Below are positions 56,730 to 64,000 of a stretch of 64,000 nt of DNA, in pieces. Below the pieces are notes generated by a model. That model did not search any database. It was not told the origin of the DNA and saw only the letters and a program-made list of their open reading frames with translations. This stretch comes from Bubalus kerabau. Lineage: Eukaryota > Chordata > Mammalia > Artiodactyla > Bovidae. Every line of letters starts with the position of its first letter. The stretch's first letter is position 1. The stretch lies in NCBI RefSeq assembly GCF_029407905.1, contig NC_073625.1, forward strand, positions 175,294,240 through 175,358,239, in the 5' to 3' direction. The translations under genes and the position numbers were made by a program.

Positions 56730-58562
56730 TTGTTAGTTCAGTTCAGTTACTCATTCATGTCCAACTCTTTGCAATCCCATGGACTGCAGCATGCCAGGAC
56801 TCCCTATCCATCACCAACTCCCGGAGCTTACTCAAAATCATGTCCATCGAGTTGGTGATGCCATCCAACCATTTCATCTTCTGTCATCTCCTTCTCCTCC
56901 TGCCTTCAATCTTTCCCAGCATCAGGGTCTTTTCCAACAAGTCAGTTCTTCGCATCAGGTGGCCAAACTATTGGAGTTTCAGCCACAGCATCAGTCCATT
57001 CAATGAGTATTCAGGACTGATTTCCTTTAGGATGGACAGGCTGGATTTCCTTGCAGTCCAAGGGACTCCCAAGAGTCTTCTCCAACACTACAGTTCCAAT
57101 ACCAAACCATCAATTCTTCAGTGCTCAGCTTTCTTTACAGTCCAACTCTCACATCCATACATGACTACAGGAAAAACCATAGCCTTGACTAGATGGACCT
57201 TTGTTGGCAAAGTAATGTCTCTGCTTTTTAATATGCTGTCTATGTTGGTCATAACTTTCCTTACAAGGAATAAGTGTCTTTTAATTTCATCACCATCTGC
57301 AGTGATTTTGGAGCCCCAAAAAATAAAGTCAGCCACTGTTTACACTGTTTCCCCATCTATTTCCTATGAAGTGATGGAAATGTATGCCATGTTCTTAGTT
57401 TTCTGAATGTTGAGCTTTAAGTCAACTTTTTCACTCTCCTCTTTCACTTTCATCAAGAGGCTCTTTAGTTCTTCTTCACTTTCTGCCATAAGGGTGGTAT
57501 CATCTGTATATCTGAAGTTATTGATATTTCTCCCAGCAATCTTGATTCCAGCTTGTGCTTCATCCAGTCCAGCATTTCTCATGATGTACTCTGCACAGCA
57601 GGATGACAATATACAGCCTTGGTGAACTCCTTTTCCTGTTTGGAACCAGTCTGTTGTTCTATGTCCAGTTCTAACTGTTGCTTCCTGACCTGCACACAGA
57701 TTTCTCAAGAGGCAGATCAGGTGGTCTGCTATTCCCATCTCTTTCAGAATTTCCACAGTTTATTGTGATCCACACGGTCAGAGGCTGTGGCATAGTCAAT
57801 AAAGCAGAAATAGATGTTTTTCTGGAACTCTCTTATTTTTTCAATGATCCAACAGATGTTGGAAATTTGATCTCTGGTTTCTCTGTCTTCTCTACATCCA
57901 GCTTGAACATCTGGAAGTTCACGGTTCACGTATTGCTGAAGCCTGGCTTGGAGAATTTTGAGCATTACCTTGCTAGTGTGTGAGATGAGTGCAATTGTGC
58001 GGTAGTTTGAGCATTCTTTGGCATTGCCTTTCTTTGGGATTGGAATGAAAACAGACCTTTTCCAGTCCTGTGGTCACTGCTGAGTTTTCCAAATTTGCTA
58101 GCATATTGAGTGCAGCACTTTCACAACTTCATCTTTCAGGATTTGAAATAGCTCAACTGGAATTTCATTACCTCCACTAGCTTTGTTTGTAGAGAGGCTT
58201 CCTAAGGCCTGCTTGACTTCACATTCCAGGAAGTCTGGCTGTAGGTCAATGATCACAGCATTGTGATTTTCTGGGTCATGAAGATCTTTTTTTGTACAGT
58301 TCTTCTATGTATTCATGCCACCTTTTCTTCATATCTTCTGTTTCTGTTAGGTCCATATCATTTCTTTCGTTTATTGAACCCATCTTTGCATGGAATGTTC
58401 CATTGGTATCTCTAATTTTCCTGAAGAGATCTCTAGTGTTTCCCATTCTATCATTTTCTTCTATTTCTTTGTACTGACCACTGAGGAAGGCTTTCTTATC
58501 TCTTCTTGCTATTCTTTGGAACTCTATATTCAAATGGGTATATCTTTCTTTCTCTCCGTAAG
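56730..58562 (-). mobile_element. BovB LINE, 5'-truncated (~1.8 kb)
   Basis: The 3' end is at 56730 (ttagttcagttcagttactc) and the RT region spans 57364-57965. RT blocks FCFIDYATA and YTDDTTLM are readable (the family has AKA and YADD), with frameshifts, short deletions and stops. The upstream thumb-linker text reaches 58533. The endonuclease is absent. Confidence 0.93.
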
Positions 58563-59015
58563 AACTTAAGAGAGCATCAACTTAAAATAATCATACACAC
58601 AGAGACATAGATGTTGTTAAAGATGAGCCTCATGATGACCAAAACCCCCAAAAAACTGTAATACATACACATACAAAAAATCAAGAAAGGAATACAAACA
58701 GGAAAAGAAGATAGGAACAGAAATCTACAGATATAACCAATGAACAGTGAACAAAATGGCAATAAGTTTATACTCATCAATAATTGCTTTTAATATTGAA
58801 AAGCTAAATGTTCCAATCAAAAGACATAGGGTGGGTGAATAGATGAAGAAAACAAAACCCATATATATGCTGCGTATAGGAGAATCATTTCAGACCTAAA
58901 AACCCTCACAAGTTGAAAGTGAGGGATAGATTAAAGTAAAACAAAATAACATTCCATGCAAATGGAAACAAAAAGAAAGCTGGGTAGCAACACTTTTATA
59001 AGATAAAATTGACTA

Positions 59016-59200
59016 GTTTTTTTTTTATATCTCTCTTTTTTAAGATTCCACATATAAATGATATCATATGATATTTGTCTCTTATTTATTTTTATCTTTT
59101 TGGTTTTTTTTTTTAAGTTTTTGGCCATGCTGTGTGGCTTGTGGGATTTTAGTTCCACGACAAGGGAAAGCACCAAGTTCTGTACAACCAGGGAATTACC
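59016..59200 (-). mobile_element. antisense L1 3' piece and CHR-type SINE fragment
   Basis: 59035-59090 is the complement of L1 3' UTR text (gattccacatataaatgata-like). 59104-59200 is a partial antisense CHR SINE (ttttggccatgctgtgtggc). Both interrupt the old L1. Confidence 0.6.
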
Positions 59201-59409
59201 CAAAATAGACTTTAAAACAAAGATTGGACAAAGAAGGACATTACATAGTGATAAGGAGAAAAATCCAACAAGAGTTAACAATTTTAAACATATATGGACC
59301 TATTTAGGAGCATCTAAATACATAAAGCACATATTAACAAAGATAAAGAGAGAAATTGACAGTAACATAATAACAGTAGGCATTTTTAACACCTCATATA
59401 CATGAATGG

Positions 59410-59619
59410 GTGGACTTCCCTGGTGGCTCAGACGGTAAAGCGTCTGTCTACAATGCAGGAGACCCGGCTTCAATCCCTGGGTTGGGAAGATCCCCTGGAG
59501 AAGGAAATGGCAATCCACTCCAGGACTATTGCCTGGAAAATCCCATGGACAGAGGAGCCTGGTAGGCTACAGTCCATGGGGCCGCAAAGAGTCGGACACG
59601 ACTGAGCAACTTCACTCAC
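59410..59619 (+). mobile_element. Bov-tA SINE
   Basis: Complete; duplicated target TATACATGAATGG at 59397-59409 and 59620-59632. Confidence 0.94.
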
Positions 59620-59632
59620 TATACATGAATGG

Positions 59633-59846
59633 AGGGCCTTCTAAGATGACTCAGTGATAAAGAATCCACCTGCCAGTGCAAGAGACCCAGAAGACTTGGT
59701 TTCGATCCTTGGGTCAGGAAGATTCCTTTGGAGTAGGAAATGGCAAGCCACCCCAGTTTTCTGGCCTAGAAAATCCCATGGACAGAGGTGTGCTACAGTC
59801 CATGGGGTCTCAAAGAGTCGGACGTGACTGAGCACAGCACAGCAGC
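59633..59846 (+). mobile_element. Bov-tA SINE, second insertion at the same site
   Basis: Complete, more diverged; followed by ATACATCAATGG at about 59847-59858, a third copy of the same target. Confidence 0.9.
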
Positions 59847-59858
59847 ATACATCAATGG

Positions 59859-60330
59859 ACAGATCAACCAAACAGTATTAATAAGGTAACACTGGACCGA
59901 AATAACAGGTTAGATCAGACTCTCTCTTTCTTTCTCTCTTTCTCTACATGGAACCTTGCCATTTGTGACAATAAGGATGGATCTAGAGGATGCCAAGCTC
60001 AGTGAAATAAGTCATATAGACAAAGACAAATACCATATTATCTCACGTATATGTGGAATATAAAAAACAAACACACAGAGAACAAATTTGTGGTTCACAG
60101 AAGGGAAGAGGGTAAAGGTAGTGGGTGAAACAGGTAAAGGGGGATTAAGAGTTACAAACTTAGTTATACAGTAGATAAGACAGGGATGTAATAAATGGTA
60201 TTGTCAATAGTATTGTACCAACTATGTGTACAGGTACTAGAATTATTGTATGCAGATACCAAATCACTGTGAAGTATACCTGAAACTAACATATTTAACT
60301 ATATTTCAATTTTCAAAAAGAAAATTAAAA
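59859..60330 (+). mobile_element. old L1 3' end (L1M-type)
   Basis: A short CT-rich stretch (59924-59946) is followed by ORF2-end/3' UTR text: gtgaaataagtcatatagac, caaataccatattatctcac, gaagtatacctgaaactaac. Confidence 0.75.
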
Positions 60331-60491
60331 ATTACTGAAATAGGCAAAACCCTGCCCTGATTAATTCAGAAAACAAAGAAAGAAAAACACATATGAACAA
60401 TATTAAAAATGAAAATGAGGGCAAAACCATATGTGCTATAGACATTAAAAAAGACAATAAGATGATATTATGAATTATTTATTCTGATACA
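60331..60491 (+). repeat. old L1 ORF2 internal fragment
   Basis: Reads like mid-ORF2 L1 text (gaacaatattaaaaatgaaa, then gacattaaaaaagacaataa). Short and decayed. Confidence 0.5.
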
Positions 60492-60672
60492 TAGTTTTAT
60501 TGAGTTAGACAAGGCTGTGGTCCATGTGATCAGATTGGTTAGTTTTCTGTGATTGTGGTTTTCTGTCTGTCTGCCCTCTGATGGAGAAGAATAAGAGGTT
60601 GATGGAAGCTTCTGGATGGCAGAGACTGACTGAGGGGGAAACTGCGTCTTGCTCTGATGGGCAGGGCCATGC
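60492..60672 (-). mobile_element. BovB 5'-region fragment
   Basis: The text gagttagacaaggctgtggt to gttttctgtgattgtggttt matches the 5' end of the neighbouring BovB (63794-63840) and continues with further 5' UTR text (gggggaaactgcgtcttgct). It directly precedes the next BovB 3' end. Confidence 0.8.
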
Positions 60673-60673
60673 T

Positions 60674-63600
60674 CAGTTCAGTTCAGTTGCTCAGTCGTGT
60701 CCAACACTTTTGAACCCATGAATTCCAGCAGGCCAGGCCTCCCTGTCCATCATCAACTCCCGGAGTTCACTGAAACTCACGTCCATCGAATCGGTGATGC
60801 CATCCAGCCACCTCATTCTCTGTCAGAGTCTTTTCCAATGAGTCAACACTTCTCATGAGGTGGCCAAAGTACTGGAGTTTCAGCTTTAGCATCATTCCTT
60901 CCAAAGAACACCCAGGACTGATCTCCTTTAGAATGGACTGGTTGGATTTCCTTGCAGTCCAAGGGACTCTCAAGAGTCTTCTCCAATACCACAGTTCAAA
61001 ACCATCAATTCTTCCATGCTCAGCTTTCTTCACAGGCCAACTCTCACATCCATACATGACCACTGGAAAAACCATAGCCTTAACTAGATGGACCTTTGTT
61101 GGCAAAGTAATGTCTCTGCTTTTTAATATGCTGTCTAGGTTGGTCATAACTTTCCTTCCAAGGAGTAAGCGTCTTTTAATTTCATGGCTGCAGTCACGTT
61201 CTGCAGTGATTTTGGAGCCCAAAAAAATAAAGTCAGCCACTGTTTCCACTCTTTCCCCATCTATTTGCCATGAAGTGATGGGACCAGATGCCATGATCTT
61301 AGTTTTCTGAATGTTGAGCTTTAAGCCAACTTTTTCACTCTCCTCTTTCACTTTCATCAAAAGGCTTTTTAGTTCTCTTCACTTTCTGCCATAAGGGTGG
61401 TGTCATCTGCATATCTGAGGTTATTGACATTTCTCCCGGCAATCTTGATTCCAGCTTGTGCTTCTTCCAGCCTGGCGTTTCTCATGATGTACTCTGCATA
61501 GAAGTTAAATAAGCAGGGTGACAATATACAGCCTTGATGTATTCCTTTTCCTATTTGGAACCAGTCTGTTGTTCCATGTCCAGTTCTAACTGTTGCTTCC
61601 TGACCTGCATATAGATTTCTCAAGAGGCAGGTCAGGTGGTCTGGGATTCCCATCTCTTTCAGAATTTTCCACAGTTTATTGTGATCCACACAGTCAAAGG
61701 CTTTGGCATAGTCAATAAAGCAGAAATAAATATTTTTCTGGAACTCTCTTGCTTTTTCGATGATCCAGTGGATGTTGGCAATTTGATCTCCGGTTCCTTT
61801 GCCTTTTCTAAAACCAGCTTGAACATCTGGAAGTTCATGTTTCACGTATTGCTGAAGCCTGGCTTGGAGAATTTTGAGCATTACTTTACTAGCATGTGAG
61901 ATGAGTGCAATTGTGCCATAGTTTGAGCATTCTTTGGCATTGCCTTCCTTTGGGATTGGAATGAAAACTGACCTTTTCCAGTCCTGTGGCCACTGCTGAG
62001 TTTTCGAAATTTGCTGGCAATAGTGAGTTCAGCACTTTCACAGCATCATCTTTCAGGATTTGAAATAGCTCAACTGGAATTCCATCACCTCCTCTAGCTT
62101 TGTTCACAGTGATGCTTTCTAAGGCCCATTTGACTTCACATTCCAGGATGTCTGGCTCTAGGTGAGTGATCACATCACCATGATTATCTTGGTCTTGAAG
62201 ATCTTTTTTGTACAGTTCTTCTGTGTATTCTTGCCACCTCTTCTTAATATCTTCTGCTTCTGTTAGGTCCATACCATTTCTGTCCTTTATCAAGCCCATC
62301 TTTGCATGAAATGTTCCCTTGGTATCTCTAATTTTCTTGAAGAGATCTCTAGTCTTTCCCATTCTGTTGTTTTCCTCTATTTCTTTGCATTGATCGCTGA
62401 GGAAGGCTTTCTAATCTCTTCTTGGTATTCTTTGGAACTCTGCATTCAGATGCTTATATCATTCCTTTTCTCCTTTGCTTTTCGCTTCTCTTCTTTTCAC
62501 AGCTATTTGTAAGGCCTCTCCAGACAGCCATTTTGCTTTTTTGCATTTCTTTTCCATGAGGATGGTCTTGATCCCTATCTCCTGTATAATGTCACGAACC
62601 TCTGCCCATAGTTCATCAGGCACTCTATCTATCAGATCCAGTCCCTTAAATCTATTTCTCACTTCCACTGTCTAATCATAAGGGATTTTATTTAGGTCAT
62701 ACCTGAATGGTCTAGTGGTTTTCCATACTTTCTTCAATTTAAGTCTGAATTTGGCAATAAGGAGTTCATGGCTGAGCCACAGTCAGTTCCCAGTCTTGTT
62801 TTTGCTGACTGTATAGAGCTTCTCCATCTTTGGTTGCAAAGAATATTATCAATCTGATTTCGGTGTTGACCATCTGGTGATGTCCATGTGTAGAGTCTTC
62901 TCTTGTGTTGTTGGAAGAGGGTGTTTGCTATGACCAGTGCATTCTCTTGGCACAACTCTATTAGCCTGTGCCTTGCTTCATTCTGTATTCCAAGGCCAAA
63001 TTTGCCTGTTACTTCAGGTGTTTCTTGACTTCCTACTTTTGCATTCCAGTCCCCTATAATGAAAAGGACATCTTTTTTGGGGTGTTAGTTCTAAAAGGTC
63101 TTGTAGGTCTTCATAGAACCGTTCAACTTCAGCTTCTTCAGCATTACTGGTCAGGGCATAGACTTGGATTACTATGATATTGAATGGTTTGCCTTGGAAT
63201 GAACAGAGATCATTCTGTCATTTTTGAGATTGCACCCAAGTACTGCATTTCGGACTCTTTTGTTGACCATGATGGCTATTCCATTTCCTCTAAGGGATTC
63301 CTGCCCACAGTAGTAGATATAATGGTCATCTGAGTTAAATTCACCCATTCCAGTTCATTTTAGTTCACTGATTCCTAGAATGTTGATGTTCGCTCTTGCC
63401 ATCTCTTGTTTGACCACTTCCAATTTGCCTTGATTCATGGACCTAACATTCCAAGTTCCTATGCAATATTGCTCTTTACAGCATCGGACCTTGCTTCTAT
63501 CACCAGTCACACCCACAGGTGGGTATTGTTTTTGCTTTGGCTCCATCCCTTCATTCTTTCTGGAGTTATTTCTCTACTGATCTCCAGTAGCATATTGGGC

Positions 63601-63842
63601 ACCTACTGACCTGGGGAGTCCGTCTTTAAGTATCCTATCATTTTGCCTTTTTATACTGTTCATGGGGTTCTCAAGGCAAGAATACTGAAGTGGCTTGCCA
63701 TTCCCTTCTCCAGTGGACCACATTCTGTCAGACCTCTCCACCATGACCCGCCCATCTTGGGTGGCCCCACATGGCATGGCTTAGTTTCATTGAGTTAGAC
63801 CAGGCTGTGGTCCATGTTATTAGACTGACTAGTTTTCTGTGC
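60674..63842 (-). mobile_element. near-complete BovB LINE (~3.2 kb)
   Basis: Runs from the 3' end (cagttcagttgctcagtcgt, 60676) through the pol C-terminus, the RT and the endonuclease to the 5' region (63600-63842). Readable landmarks are the endonuclease start TWNVRSMNQGKLEVVKQEM (around 63463-63400), the RT block FCFIDYAKAFDCVDH and YADDTTLM (around 61410). A single-base deletion near 61370-61380 separates two RT frames (61369-61881 and 60767-61360). Other breaks are present in the endonuclease and linker. It is inactive, but the best-preserved BovB here. Confidence 0.93.
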
Positions 63843-63844
63843 AG

Positions 63845-64000
63845 AGACAGCAATGGCACCCCACTCCAGTACTCTTGCCTGGAAAATCCCATGGGCGGAG
63901 GAGCCTGGTGGGCTGCAGTCCATGGGGTCGCTGGGAATCAGACACGACTGAGTGACTTCACTTTCACTTTTCACTTTCATGCATTGGAGAAGGAAATGGC
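63845..64000 (+). mobile_element. BOV-A2 SINE, cut by the window edge
   Basis: First monomer, linker and start of the second monomer (gcaatggcaccccactccag to gcattggagaaggaaatggc). Confidence 0.92.

Larger units (their letters stand above)
55141..59400 (+). mobile_element. old L1 (ORF1 through start of ORF2), multiply interrupted
   Basis: Pieces at 55141-55304, 55381-56007, 56228-56403, 56692-56730, 58563-59015 and 59196-59400 read in order as one older L1: ORF1, the inter-ORF spacer (aaacacacagtaaagatact) and the ORF2 start. They are separated by the nested insertions listed here. The frame is decayed throughout. Confidence 0.75.

Overview
This window is nuclear DNA of a ruminant, almost certainly a bovid. 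The evidence is the dense content of Bov-tA and BOV-A2 SINEs, BovB (RTE) LINEs, ruminant-type L1 and CHR-type SINEs, on a background of older mammalian MIR, L2, L1M and MaLR relics. It shows no bacterial-style operon, CRISPR array, or rRNA or tRNA gene. The species cannot be fixed from sequence alone.

The one host gene I can support is CLSTN2 (calsyntenin-2), a postsynaptic type I membrane protein, on the minus strand. Its first coding exon is 32435 down to 32330: 35 codons plus one base, encoding a signal peptide and ending at a good GT splice donor. It lies in a strong CpG island (about 31440-33320). The proximal promoter side (higher coordinates) carries a 12-bp perfect palindrome around a full CRE at 32665-32676 and a POU-dimer-like site at 32696-32706. 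A second full TGACGTCA lies at 33390-33397. Positions 1-32329 are then the 5' part of CLSTN2 intron 1, which is known to be very long in mammals. Everything above about 33.3 kb is 5' flanking intergenic DNA. No other host exon was recognised.

Intron part (1-32329): unique sequence with scattered Bov-tA/BOV-A2 SINEs, mostly in the orientation antisense to CLSTN2. It also holds a sense-oriented BovB copy (17609-18949) with a 289-codon open reverse-transcriptase frame, several MIR/L2/MaLR relics, and an imperfect direct duplication of about 220 bp (14431-14650 and 17137-17358) that matches no repeat I know. Repeat-poor AT-rich stretches (for example 23280-23960) look like candidate conserved non-coding elements.

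Upstream part (33.3-64 kb): MaLR LTRs, nested old L1 sequence and BovB copies. A full-length but dead ruminant L1 (46023-54732) is bounded by a 16-bp target-site duplication. It has a YY1-type 5' end, a three-copy tandem repeat in its 5' UTR, three nested SINEs, a degenerate ORF1, an ORF2 with several in-frame stops, and a probable short 3' transduction. From about 55.1 kb an older L1 has been split repeatedly by BovB, BOV-A2, CHR and Bov-tA insertions. One junction carries an inverted duplication of about 100 bp (56094-56330). The window ends in a near-complete BovB (60674-63842) and a truncated BOV-A2.

I found no undescribed biological system. The most interesting items are the CLSTN2 promoter architecture, the 56.1-56.3 kb inverted duplication, the local intronic duplication, the L1 3' transduction and a minute L1 insertion at 43684-43762. 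Repeat family names come from recognising consensus sequence by eye and need RepeatMasker confirmation. Percentages and subfamily ages were not computed.
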